From assembly GCF_019249215.1 (NCBI RefSeq), contig NZ_JAESDI010000006.1:248001-312000 (forward strand): a stretch of 64,000 nt of DNA, given 5' to 3'. Each line of letters opens with the position of its first letter. Position 1 is the first letter of the stretch. The notes beneath the pieces were generated by a model. The model was not told the origin of the DNA. It did not search any database and saw only the letters and a list, made by a program, of their open reading frames with translations. Source of the DNA: Alteromonas lipotrueae (GTDB taxonomy: Bacteria; Pseudomonadota; Gammaproteobacteria; Enterobacterales; Alteromonadaceae). Below, in pieces: positions 44,801 to 52,976 of this stretch. The translations under genes and the position numbers were made by a program.

Positions 44801-46052
44801 AGTTAACCGCAGTTTGCTACTGGACAGATTAGAGCATGCCATTGCTGGGGCGCGTCAACAAAATACCCATGTTGCAGTGTTATTTGTTGATTTAGACCGC
44901 TTTAAAGGCATTAACGATTCACTAGGCCATGATTATGGCGATAAGCTACTTAAGGTGGTGGCTAATCGAATGCGCAATTTGGCATCTGATGCAGGCACCG
45001 TAGCTCGCTTGGGCGGCGATGAGTTTGTGATTGTCATTGAAGACATGGAAACCACGGACGGGCTAACCTCTTTTGTGGCACAGTTAATTGAGTCGGTAGA
45101 AACACCAATTTCGCTGGCCAATGAAGTGCTACGTGTATCTTGTAGTGTGGGTATTGCCTTTTACCCCGATGATGCCACAGAGCCCGCCGAGCTTATTAAG
45201 CAAGCCGATGTGGCCATGTATTCTGCAAAGAAAGATACGCTTAGTGGCTTCACATATTTCACAAAAGATATGAATGATAGGGCCAAACATAGGCTCATCA
45301 CAGAAAACCTTATAAAACGGGCTTATTCTGAAGACAGTTTCTTCAACCATTACCAGCCAATCATTAATACCCGCGAAAAAAACACCATAGGGGTTGAGCT
45401 ATTACTGCGTGGTGAGCTAGATGGTAATCCCATTTACCCAGACGTCTTTATTCCAGTATTAGAAGAGCTGAGGTATATCATCGAAGTGACTCGAGCGGCG
45501 ATGCGTAGGGCTGCCGCAGACCTCGCTATGTGGTATGAGGATGGCTTTAGAGGCTTCGTTTCAATCAATTTATCTGCCCTTCATTTTAAAACTGAATTTG
45601 ATTTAGAGGGTGTTTTTTCGTTACTAAAAGAATTCAATTTACCAAAGGAAGCGTTTCGTTTTGAAATTACGGAAGGGGTATTGATGGATGATAGTGACAA
45701 TGCGCTGCGTCAAATTGAACGCTTCGTTGATGCAGGTTTCATTCTAGCGTTAGATGATTTTGGTACGGGCTATTCGTCGTTAAGTTATCTTAAGCGTTAC
45801 CCACTATCAGTACTTAAAATAGACAAGAGTTTCGTTAACGATATGGCACCAGGTAATGCTAACGACGCGTTGGTTACCACCACAATTACCCTCGCTAGCA
45901 GCTTAAATATGCTGAGTGTTGCTGAGGGGGTTGAAACTCAAGAGCAGGCATTAAGTTTGTCTGAGAAAGGCTGTGTATTACATCAGGGCTACTTTTACGC
46001 TAAACCTATGCCTAGCAGCGAACTATCCCCTTACCTGAACAAACAATGGTGA
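41859..46052 (+). CDS. Propeller-sensor diguanylate cyclase/phosphodiesterase (Reg_prop-YYY-PAS-GGDEF-EAL)
   Basis: 1397 residues. A signal peptide ends in SYA (about 26). Two seven-bladed-type propellers follow (about 35-690), each blade with a D-x-x-G-x-(I/L)-W-(I/F/L) pattern as in WIATDGGVARWDG. Then come a Y_Y_Y domain (about 710-795), a membrane helix (about 807-828), PAS (about 845-965), GGDEF (1052-1056, intact RLGGDEF) and EAL. The EAL motif reads ELLLR at 1180 and DDFGTGYSS is at 1298. No RxxD inhibitory site precedes GGDEF. Both catalytic domains look competent, with a periplasmic sensor controlling cyclic-di-GMP. Ligand unknown. Confidence 0.92.
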   Translation: MRVVMRWYLISVLFAVCFVSTVSYAEPPRLSNPVFQSLSTKNGLPQDVVNDIAIDKDGFVWIATDGGVARWDGVRTKIIKGPNDLFVNASINKISLETDKALWISTYASGVYRLDFNTQVITKQVALPFSTQEDWLQDVSQFFWQNETTLFIAMPEQVVRFDTNTMSYESIFTLSEELIAQRHFIRDIIVVDNWLLLATSDGLDALDLSIADAEAISVSYLNGVEPDVDNLNTKFLLHDTQGRIWVGTVNGLFQTTKAELLSHVVSGKSSGFQLVVKSRNVWTMEQRDDNAFWFGTNEGLFELQLSQNKWVSEHILEPHNGRTELSNKRIVDIETDYAGNLWLSSVYAGALYFGVKSAEIYAIQNNRNDKSTTLSDSVVWSLTQTDKDVLWIGTENGLNRFNLVTRTSEQFITSDSEFVAEREWLVEKLVPTGDGRLYVQTYMGIRLFDPSTGKLSMPPLQSSSDNDVFNAWNSSITLGADGDLYFVGNHYYRYNLEAQKLDIIDLDEDIFDINFSIGFLGASSYHDNRLFLAMVGGLWLVDPVTLAHELVYRFSEKQRANERSITSWVIDNTGVLWLAFSGYGLFGVDADTFEPLYKLNESNLLLSNIVYGLQKDSNGDIWFSSHSGLHRYSPASAQVQNFIYGRELSVSEFNQGASLELIDGRLAYGSTSGVVVFSPALLKQIGSNSNLVSRQTAITDVSVDSRELPLPLGNLNGQNISLDYQDYGMTIHFSSLSMNGVGKAKYHYTLLRYNQVISEGVSEDDKITLTNLEPGRYHFTVGPLASSVEYNVLPATLTFDMPYVPWRSPFAYAAYFTLILLVIIAYVVSRQRHLFRLQKAQQQALLFNDAFRQTRDWVLIFDKNKVPVAANPAFENVFNFNTKESLAKQIDRLFTRYPTLEWQLSGKLSDLKGGEFWKDEAVIEGADTKQYDVLIDISAVKGNEMGEQPDHYLLVVSDITEQKNAERKLLKLANYDGLTGLVNRSLLLDRLEHAIAGARQQNTHVAVLFVDLDRFKGINDSLGHDYGDKLLKVVANRMRNLASDAGTVARLGGDEFVIVIEDMETTDGLTSFVAQLIESVETPISLANEVLRVSCSVGIAFYPDDATEPAELIKQADVAMYSAKKDTLSGFTYFTKDMNDRAKHRLITENLIKRAYSEDSFFNHYQPIINTREKNTIGVELLLRGELDGNPIYPDVFIPVLEELRYIIEVTRAAMRRAAADLAMWYEDGFRGFVSINLSALHFKTEFDLEGVFSLLKEFNLPKEAFRFEITEGVLMDDSDNALRQIERFVDAGFILALDDFGTGYSSLSYLKRYPLSVLKIDKSFVNDMAPGNANDALVTTTITLASSLNMLSVAEGVETQEQALSLSEKGCVLHQGYFYAKPMPSSELSPYLNKQW

Positions 46053-46319
46053 GTGAATTCTGCGATTAGAGTATACCGAGGAATTCCTAAAGTGCTGGAA
46101 TGACGGATGTTTGATTAAAAATGACGCGTATTAGATCATCATAGAAGTTAAGTCTGAACTATAAGAAATCTAAATTTCAGGCGCTACGCCACGTCATTCA
46201 TCGCATGAAATGTAAACGTCCGTTTAAAAAGCTTGTTATTCATCTGAAAATAAGGCTTATTAGAGATCTGTGAAATGATTGTAAAAATAAGCTACATTAT
46301 AACAACATATGAGTGACCT

Positions 46320-47999
46320 ATGCCGCTAGACATGACAGCAAACGCAAACAGCACTGAAGTGATTAAATCGCCATTAAGTATGTTGTACCACTGGGAGCAA
46401 ACCAGTGGGGACGACGTTTTCCTTACTCAACCTGTTAATGGTGAATATCAAAATTATACGTGGAAGCAGGTGGGTAACCTTGCTCGTCGCGTAGCGAAAC
46501 GACTTGAAGAAATGGCGTTGCCGACGGGCAGCCGTATCGGTATTTTCTCAAAAAACTGTGCAGAATGGTTTATTACCGATTTAGGTATTATGATGGCAGG
46601 GCACATCTCAGTGCCCATTTTCTCTACTGCCGGCCCTGACACAGTTCAATATGTTCTCAAGCACGCCGACGTTCAATTATTGTTCGTAGGTAAGTTAGAT
46701 AATACTGCAGAGCAAGTAGCGTCTATCCCAGCCGAATATAATACCGTCGCGTTCCCTTATCCGAATATTGATACCAAGCAACAATGGAAAGCGTTTATCG
46801 ATTGTTCGCCAATAGATGATTCTCCTGTTCAAGATATGAATAGTATCATGACTATTATCTATACATCGGGCAGTACGGGTCAGCCGAAGGGGGTAGTGCA
46901 CAGTTACTACTCTATCTGTTGGGCGGCGCAAAAATCCTTGGAGCAACTTAGCGTTGACAGTACCGATCGGATTTTGAGTTACCTTCCCCTTGCTCACATT
47001 ACCGAACGGGTTCTGGTTGAATTAGCCAGCTATTACAGTGGTGGCAAAATCCATTTTGTTGAAACGCTATCGTCGTTCCAACGTGATGTGCTTCATTGTG
47101 AGCCTACCTTGTTTATTTCAGTGCCACGTCTTTGGACTAAGTTCCAGATGGGCGTATTGGCTAAAATGCCACAGAAAAAACTCGATACCTTACTGAAAAT
47201 TCCCCTTATTAATAAGTTGGTAGCGAAGAAAGTACGTAAAGGTATTGGTATCGACAGCGCGCGATTATGGGCCAGTGGTTCAGCACCATTAGCGCCTGCT
47301 GTTATCGAATGGTTCGCTAAAATTGGCGTTTATATCTCAGAAGGTTGGGGGATGACGGAAAACAGTGCCTACGGCACTAGCAGCGTGCCTTTCCGTCACG
47401 ACAAAATTGGCTGTATTGGAAAAGCTTATCATGGTGTAGATGTTCGTATTTCAGAAGAAGGCGAGATTCAAGTTAAAGCGCCTTGTAATATGCTGGAGTA
47501 CTACCTAGAGCCAGATAAAACAGCAGAAGTTTTTACTGATGATAAGTATCTTCGCACGGGTGATAAAGGCGTTATTGATGCAGACGGTTACGTTAAGATT
47601 ACCGGCCGATTGAAAGATATTTTCAAAACAGCCAAGGGCAAATACGTAGCGCCCGCACCAATTGAAGCTAAATTTATGGAAAACCCTATCGTAGAACAGG
47701 TTTGTGTAACGGGGAATAACCTTCCTCAACCTGTCGCGTTGTTAGTTCTGAGTGAAGATGCACAGAAGCATGATAAGACCAGTGTTGAAGCTAGCCTTAA
47801 AAAGACTTTTGAACATATCAATGCGAAGCTAGAAAGCCACCAAGTTATGGATCGCGTAGTTATTATGAAAAATGAGTGGAGTATTGAGAACGACTTACTT
47901 ACCCCTACACTTAAGGTAAAACGTCACGTGCTTGAAGAGCGTTTTGACGGCGTAATTCAAGGTGAATACAAAGAAAAACTAGTATGGGTAGATGCTTAA
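46320..47999 (+). CDS. AMP-dependent acyl-CoA synthetase (long-chain fatty-acid ligase type)
   Basis: 559 residues. The P-loop YTSGSTGQPKGVVH, the SEGWGMTENSA motif and the RTGDKGVIDADGYVKITGRLKDIFKTAKGKYVAP block place it in the ANL superfamily, close to long-chain acyl-CoA ligases. Slightly shorter than the usual ~600 residues. No membrane segment. Substrate is inferred. Stands alone with a terminator after it. Confidence 0.9.
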   Translation: MPLDMTANANSTEVIKSPLSMLYHWEQTSGDDVFLTQPVNGEYQNYTWKQVGNLARRVAKRLEEMALPTGSRIGIFSKNCAEWFITDLGIMMAGHISVPIFSTAGPDTVQYVLKHADVQLLFVGKLDNTAEQVASIPAEYNTVAFPYPNIDTKQQWKAFIDCSPIDDSPVQDMNSIMTIIYTSGSTGQPKGVVHSYYSICWAAQKSLEQLSVDSTDRILSYLPLAHITERVLVELASYYSGGKIHFVETLSSFQRDVLHCEPTLFISVPRLWTKFQMGVLAKMPQKKLDTLLKIPLINKLVAKKVRKGIGIDSARLWASGSAPLAPAVIEWFAKIGVYISEGWGMTENSAYGTSSVPFRHDKIGCIGKAYHGVDVRISEEGEIQVKAPCNMLEYYLEPDKTAEVFTDDKYLRTGDKGVIDADGYVKITGRLKDIFKTAKGKYVAPAPIEAKFMENPIVEQVCVTGNNLPQPVALLVLSEDAQKHDKTSVEASLKKTFEHINAKLESHQVMDRVVIMKNEWSIENDLLTPTLKVKRHVLEERFDGVIQGEYKEKLVWVDA

Positions 48000-48028
48000 C
48001 TTATCGGTTTAGCAGCGTAAATAATATT

Positions 48029-48064
48029 AAAGCCGAGCACATGACTAAGCTCGGCTTTTTTGTA
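48029..48064. terminator. Terminator after the acyl-CoA ligase gene
   Basis: A 10-bp stem AAAGCCGAGC/GCTCGGCTTT (48029-48038 with 48049-48058) has a T tail; it can also serve the convergent dUTPase gene. Confidence 0.88.
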
Positions 48065-48106
48065 GGTGCTGTTAGGTAAAGAGTAACTAGCACAAAGTCG
48101 TTTACG

Positions 48107-48760
48107 TTACGCAGTGTATCGTGCTTGTAGCCCTTTATACACGTTGTCACTGAAACTGGCATCTGACAGATTTAAGGCATTCATAACCTCAACTAAATGT
48201 TCATTGTCTTCGCGGCCTTGCCACTCTTTTTTGTATGTGCCTTCTTTATAACCGTTATCTTGGCGGAAGAAATTCAGAACGTTTTTACCTACGTACTGGC
48301 GATAGAGTTCATCAGCATGCATATCGCACTGCTCAACAATTTCCATGAAAAGTGGCACACTAAAACGTTTAGCAGCACAAAGCCCGGTCATCAATTCTAA
48401 GTTATCTAGTAACGATTGTTGTTTTGGTTGGTAGTCTTTACCGTCGAACGTCACGATAGCATCGCCTAAGGCCAATTGTGCGGCAATACTTTCAGCGGCA
48501 GTACTTACCTCACCCTCTGAATCGATGATGCAGGCAGATAGAGCAAAGTGCCAAATATCGACCAATTCCATTTGCAGTTGTGGTAAGTCTTTTTGCTGTG
48601 CTTTCCACCATTTCCAGCCGTGGTGCTCAATAGCTTCAACGGATTCCACCATAGCTGCTCGCAAATAACCGTAACCGGCGTTAATCCAATCGGGGTTAAC
48701 TTTTGTGTTCATTTTGTCTTGTAGTGCAAGCATGGTGGCAAGTTGTTGTTGTGTAAGCAT
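48107..48760 (-). CDS. All-alpha dUTP diphosphatase (dUTPase_2 family)
   Basis: 217 residues. The MVESVEAIEHHGWKWWK and ELVDIWHF motifs carry the acidic metal ligands of all-alpha dUTPases, which hydrolyse dUTP to dUMP. The family is distinct from the trimeric Dut. It diverges from the recCBD side across a 574-base intergenic region. Confidence 0.85.
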   Translation of the reverse strand: MLTQQQLATMLALQDKMNTKVNPDWINAGYGYLRAAMVESVEAIEHHGWKWWKAQQKDLPQLQMELVDIWHFALSACIIDSEGEVSTAAESIAAQLALGDAIVTFDGKDYQPKQQSLLDNLELMTGLCAAKRFSVPLFMEIVEQCDMHADELYRQYVGKNVLNFFRQDNGYKEGTYKKEWQGREDNEHLVEVMNALNLSDASFSDNVYKGLQARYTA

Positions 48761-49025
48761 TATTATTCCTAAAACGGTGTCTTTATTAAATCAAGCACTA
48801 GGTTGCGCTACGCCTGATTTGTTATTGACGAAATTGTACTGCAATGCGAAGAGTCAGTGAATGTTTATTCAAGACTTATTTAGCTTAATTCTGTTGCAGG
48901 TTTAAAGAGCGACACGGAATGATTTCATGGTACATAAATGGTGCACCTGCACCATTAGTAACCTAAGGAAAGACTTATATAAATTAAAGGGTAATCTAAG
49001 TTTCTGTTTTCATTAGAAATAAAAG

Positions 49026-49042
49026 TTGGCACTTAACCTGCA
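49026..49042 (+). promoter_or_regulatory. Strong sigma-54 promoter motif in the gap before recC
   Basis: TTGGCACTTAACCTGCA contains perfect TGGCAC and TGCA elements with GG and GC ten bases apart. It matches the -24/-12 consensus better than the motif at 33207. Predicted transcription start about 49053. Confidence 0.65.
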
Positions 49043-49052
49043 AAATCAATTT

Positions 49053-49184
49053 TGTTAACTGTGTTATGCAGTAGCGCTAACGTGAATGAGCGCCAGGCAA
49101 CGCTTATTCACGTTGCTACTGGGTAACCCGTAAACCTTACCCATACAGGTTTTTCGTGTCCTGAGGCCTGTATGGGTTTTTTTC
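49053..49184 (+). ncRNA. Candidate sigma-54-dependent small RNA (about 130 nt)
   Basis: Directly downstream of the sigma-54 motif lies a long hairpin. A 14-bp stem (49079-49092 with 49101-49114, one G-U pair) has an eight-base CCAGGCAA loop, extended by CAGTAGC/GCTACTG (49069-49075 with 49115-49121). A second stem, ACCCATACAGG/CCTGTATGGGT (49139-49149 with 49167-49177), ends in seven Ts, a textbook intrinsic terminator. No open frame of note lies between promoter and terminator, and no plus-strand gene precedes it. No known RNA family was recognised. It could alternatively be an attenuated leader of recC, which starts 150 bases later. Confidence 0.55.
49139..49184 (+). terminator. Orphan intrinsic terminator upstream of recC
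   Basis: An 11-bp perfect stem is followed by TTTTTTT. The nearest gene to the left is on the other strand, so this terminator must serve a non-coding transcript or a recC leader. Confidence 0.85.
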
Positions 49185-49229
49185 TTTCTATTGTCTATCC
49201 CTTCTAGTCATCTACTTAGCCCCATACGA

Positions 49230-49235
49230 TATAAT
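49230..49235 (+). promoter_or_regulatory. TATAAT box upstream of recC
   Basis: A perfect -10 hexamer lies 99 bases before the recC start and 46 bases after the orphan terminator. No good -35 is visible at 16-18 bases. It is a plausible independent start for recCBD. Confidence 0.3.
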
Positions 49236-49334
49236 AATTTCGCTTAAATCTAATTAATTTCAGCTTACCTATTCATTGAATTACGATACACTCATTATCA
49301 TAACGCCCGCTGAATACGACAAAGGATTTTCCGA

Positions 49335-52300
49335 TTGCTCGCGCTTTATCCATCGAACAAACTTGAACACCTCAGCTTCCTCCTTACTACGCTAATTAAG
49401 CATCAACCCAATAGTGTTTTTACGCCTGAAACGATATTAGTCGAAAGCCCAGGTATGCAGCACTGGGTAAGTATGCAACTTGCTAAAGAGCAGGGCGTGG
49501 CGATGAATCTTGATTTTCCTTTGCCGGTTAGATTTATGTGGAACACGGCAAGGCTGGTGTTGGGTAAAGATAAAGTACCTAAGCAATCGCCTTATCGACG
49601 TGAAGTCCTCGTATGGCGCATTGATGCCCTTTTACTAGAGGCATCAGGACAAGAGACATCTCTACAATCGATGGCAGCGTTCGAGCAAGTTAATAAATAC
49701 TGGTTACAAGCGGGAAGTGAGCAAGAGCAGGGCGTACAACGGTTGCAATTGGCAACGGCGCTGGCCGATGTGTACGAGCAATATTTGTTATATCGTCCAG
49801 ATTGGTTGTTTGCATGGGAAGAAAGCCAGCGTAAAACCAATGATGAATCTGAAATTTGGCAAAGCGAAATATGGCGTCACCTTGCCAAGCAAGAACCTTT
49901 ACATCCTGCACGACTGCACCAACTTACCCTGACTGCGTTAAATAACGGCGATCATCTAAAAAGTGGTGATAGCGAATTACCCAACCGTATCGTGGTGTTT
50001 GCAATCAACACCATGGCACCGCAGTTGATTGCTTTTTTCGATGCATTAGCGGCGCACATCGATATTCATATTTTTCATTTGAACCCAAGTGTTAATTACT
50101 GGGGCGATGCGAAAAGCGATAGTGAACTGGCAAGGCAGCTGCGTATGGACGGGTTAGAGAAATGGATGCAGCAAGATCAAAGCAACTCGTTGTTAGGCAA
50201 CTTAGGGCAGCAGGGGAGGGAGCTTTTTAATTTGCTTACCGATTTAGACACCTTTGAAGTCAGTGCCTTCGACGCGCCGATTCCTGCTGATAGTGAAACT
50301 GGTGAAACGTTACTTTTAAACCGAATTCACAACGATATATTAGAAGCTTTACCCGCAACGCACGTTGGCACTATAGGAAGTAAAGGAAGCACAGAAACAG
50401 GCTCTGCCGAAAACGCTGACGACAGTGTTACCATTATGTGTACCCATTCAGCGTTACGTGAAGTGCAGGTACTGCACGATCATTTACTGCACTGGTTATC
50501 ACAGGACTCATCTCGTACGCCATCCGATGTGCTGGTAATGTGCCCCGCGATAGAAAATTATGCCCCCTTTGTTGATACCGTATTTCATCGGGTGGGTACC
50601 AAACCCCTAGCGGGCAATGGGCCTATTCGCTTGCCGTGCTCTATCGCAGATAGAAGCCCCATGGATGCAGAACCCCTTATTGCCGCTTACATGACGCTAC
50701 TCCATTTGCCTGACAGCCGATTCGGTGTATCGGATATTGTCGACTACTTACAACTTGATGCGGTACAAAAGTGCTTCAGTATTGCTCAAGACGATATCGA
50801 TCAAATGACCGTATGGCTTAAGCAAGCTCATATTCATTGGGGGTTGGATGGCAGCCATAAAGCCAATGTGTCGGCAGGGGCCACCCATGAAAATACTTAC
50901 AGCTGGTGGTGGGGAATTAGGCGTTTATTGTTAGGTATGTTAGCGCCAGATAGTGAAGGTGTTATTGACGACATGCTGACTATTCCTGATGTGGAAGGAC
51001 AGTCGACGGTAACGCTTGGTAAGCTTATCCATGTTATTGAGTTACTAGGCAGATTTGCCACTGAGCTTAATACCCCGCGAAGCCCGAATGCATGGGGTGC
51101 CGATTTATTAGCCCTGCGTGATACCTGCTTTACACCAACCAAAGAACAAGAACACAGCTGGGATCTTATTGCTAAAGTTGCCGCTGATTTGGCTGCTCGA
51201 TGTGAAGAAGCCGAATATACCTACGATTTAAGTTTACGTCAGGTGCGGGAATTACTGTTAAGCCGATTTTCGTCTCCCGATGCAGGTAACCACTTTATGA
51301 CGGGGCAAGTCACGGTATGCTCCATGCTACCTATGCGTAGTATCCCGTTTAAAAAAGTGTGCATATTAGGGCTTAACGACAGCGAGTTTCCTCGTAAGTC
51401 TACACCGTTAGGGCTCGATTTAATGGCGGGGCCTGATAGAAGAGTGGGCGATCGTTCGCGTCGTTTAGAAGACAGGTATCTTTTTTTAGAAGCGATTATT
51501 TCGGCCAGAGAAAGCCTATATTTAAGCTACCAAGGTAACGATGTAAAAAATAACAGTGAGCGGCAGCCCAGCCTAGTGTTAGGCGAATTTCTCGATATGT
51601 TAGACACGGGCTATCAGGTAAATATGGGTCATTATTTAAAACATGCACCATTGCATCCGTTTAGTGAAAGTGCTTTTACCGGCACACTCCCCAGCTATGA
51701 GACGGGCTGGTTGCGTCTAGCCCAATCATTACGTGACGCTGCTACGAGTGGCCCCAACATTGACAAAAGCGAAGAAAGCAGCGAAAAAAGCAGTGAAGAA
51801 AGCAGCGAAAAAAGCAGTGAAGAAACTAGGCAAAAAGAACATTCACTCGCGCCTCTGGCAGTAGACAGCTCCCCTGAAAACGCGAGCTTTCAGTGTATGC
51901 AGGTGGCTCGAGCGTTTAGAGATCCTCTTGAGTTCTTTTCTCAGCAGCGGTTAGGCGTTGACTTATCCCAATCGGTAACCTTGCTAGACAATAGCGAACC
52001 TTTTGAAACCAACGCACTAGTGCGTTACCAAGTACTCGATGCTATGTTTTCTTCCAGTGCTTTCTTCGATGATGCTAATGCGGCAACCCTCCAGCATAGC
52101 GATAGGGTAGTGCAATTCGCCGCGCTTCGTGGTGACATTCCCAATAACCCGGTGGCGCTAGAGGAGCTTGAGTTGTGGAAGGAAAGCGCGGTAGCCCTTA
52201 CCCAAGCGATGGGACCACATGATGCTGAACCCAAACGGGCGCAATTTGCAGGCAACCACTTTACGTTTACCGCCAGTGCGCTTGAAGGTGGAAACAGCTT

Positions 52301-52976
52301 GATGCAGCCGTGCGCAGGCAAGGTGAATGACATTAGAGCGTTTGGTTACTTTATGACACAGCTTGTGTTTAGCGCAAACGAGGAAGTAACACCCTATACA
52401 CAATATCCGCTAGATATCTATTACTGCGATTGGGTAAAAGGTGAAACCAAGCTAATGAAGCGTAGCTTTCCGTCAGTAGACAAAAACACAGCCTGCCAAA
52501 TTTTGCTGAGTATTGAATCATTGTTTGTTGACATATTGAGCGCACCAACGCCCGTATATAGCTCATTAATGAGTGCCGTAGTCAGTGGCACAAAAAAATC
52601 CCCCGGAACCCTTCTGGCAAACAAAGTCACCTTACCCACATTTCTGGCAAGTCTAGACGCCCAAGGGTTATATGATAGGGAAGGTGTGGATAAGCAAGGT
52701 GGTCTTGATTCTGAAAATACTATTGATACCAAAGACACAGATGAACCCGGCAACTCGCTAATAACCGATATACGTGCATTTTTTGCCAGTGATGATGCCC
52801 AGCGCCTACTCAAAAATTGGCTTCAGTCATCAGGGCAATTTACTGCTGATATCGCTAGTAACCCTTATGTTAAATGGTTATTTCCTGATGGCGTGAGTTG
52901 GCATGATATGCCAACCACACAGGCTTTTTTATTGTTTGCGTTGGTGGCTAACATTTCATCACAGGAGCAGTTATGA
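49335..52976 (+). CDS. recC: Exodeoxyribonuclease V gamma subunit (RecC)
   Basis: 1213 residues, ~90 longer than E. coli RecC. ETILVESPGMQHWVSMQLA and MNLDFPLPVRFMW at the N-terminus match RecC, the inactive helicase-like subunit that reads Chi and splits the duplex. A TTG start has AAGGA nine bases upstream; no ATG fits. A low-complexity Ser/Glu/Lys insert at about residues 808-836 is encoded by two perfect 24-bp tandem repeats. First gene of recC-recB-recD; its stop overlaps recB (ATGA at 52973-52976). Confidence 0.94.
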   Translation: MLALYPSNKLEHLSFLLTTLIKHQPNSVFTPETILVESPGMQHWVSMQLAKEQGVAMNLDFPLPVRFMWNTARLVLGKDKVPKQSPYRREVLVWRIDALLLEASGQETSLQSMAAFEQVNKYWLQAGSEQEQGVQRLQLATALADVYEQYLLYRPDWLFAWEESQRKTNDESEIWQSEIWRHLAKQEPLHPARLHQLTLTALNNGDHLKSGDSELPNRIVVFAINTMAPQLIAFFDALAAHIDIHIFHLNPSVNYWGDAKSDSELARQLRMDGLEKWMQQDQSNSLLGNLGQQGRELFNLLTDLDTFEVSAFDAPIPADSETGETLLLNRIHNDILEALPATHVGTIGSKGSTETGSAENADDSVTIMCTHSALREVQVLHDHLLHWLSQDSSRTPSDVLVMCPAIENYAPFVDTVFHRVGTKPLAGNGPIRLPCSIADRSPMDAEPLIAAYMTLLHLPDSRFGVSDIVDYLQLDAVQKCFSIAQDDIDQMTVWLKQAHIHWGLDGSHKANVSAGATHENTYSWWWGIRRLLLGMLAPDSEGVIDDMLTIPDVEGQSTVTLGKLIHVIELLGRFATELNTPRSPNAWGADLLALRDTCFTPTKEQEHSWDLIAKVAADLAARCEEAEYTYDLSLRQVRELLLSRFSSPDAGNHFMTGQVTVCSMLPMRSIPFKKVCILGLNDSEFPRKSTPLGLDLMAGPDRRVGDRSRRLEDRYLFLEAIISARESLYLSYQGNDVKNNSERQPSLVLGEFLDMLDTGYQVNMGHYLKHAPLHPFSESAFTGTLPSYETGWLRLAQSLRDAATSGPNIDKSEESSEKSSEESSEKSSEETRQKEHSLAPLAVDSSPENASFQCMQVARAFRDPLEFFSQQRLGVDLSQSVTLLDNSEPFETNALVRYQVLDAMFSSSAFFDDANAATLQHSDRVVQFAALRGDIPNNPVALEELELWKESAVALTQAMGPHDAEPKRAQFAGNHFTFTASALEGGNSLMQPCAGKVNDIRAFGYFMTQLVFSANEEVTPYTQYPLDIYYCDWVKGETKLMKRSFPSVDKNTACQILLSIESLFVDILSAPTPVYSSLMSAVVSGTKKSPGTLLANKVTLPTFLASLDAQGLYDREGVDKQGGLDSENTIDTKDTDEPGNSLITDIRAFFASDDAQRLLKNWLQSSGQFTADIASNPYVKWLFPDGVSWHDMPTTQAFLLFALVANISSQEQL
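51771..51826 (+). repeat. 24-bp tandem repeat inside recC
   Basis: Two identical units, 51771-51794 and 51795-51818, are followed by a partial third. They encode Glu-Glu-Ser-Ser-Glu-Lys-Ser-Ser twice. Because 24 is a multiple of three, copy-number change keeps the frame. Confidence 0.9.
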
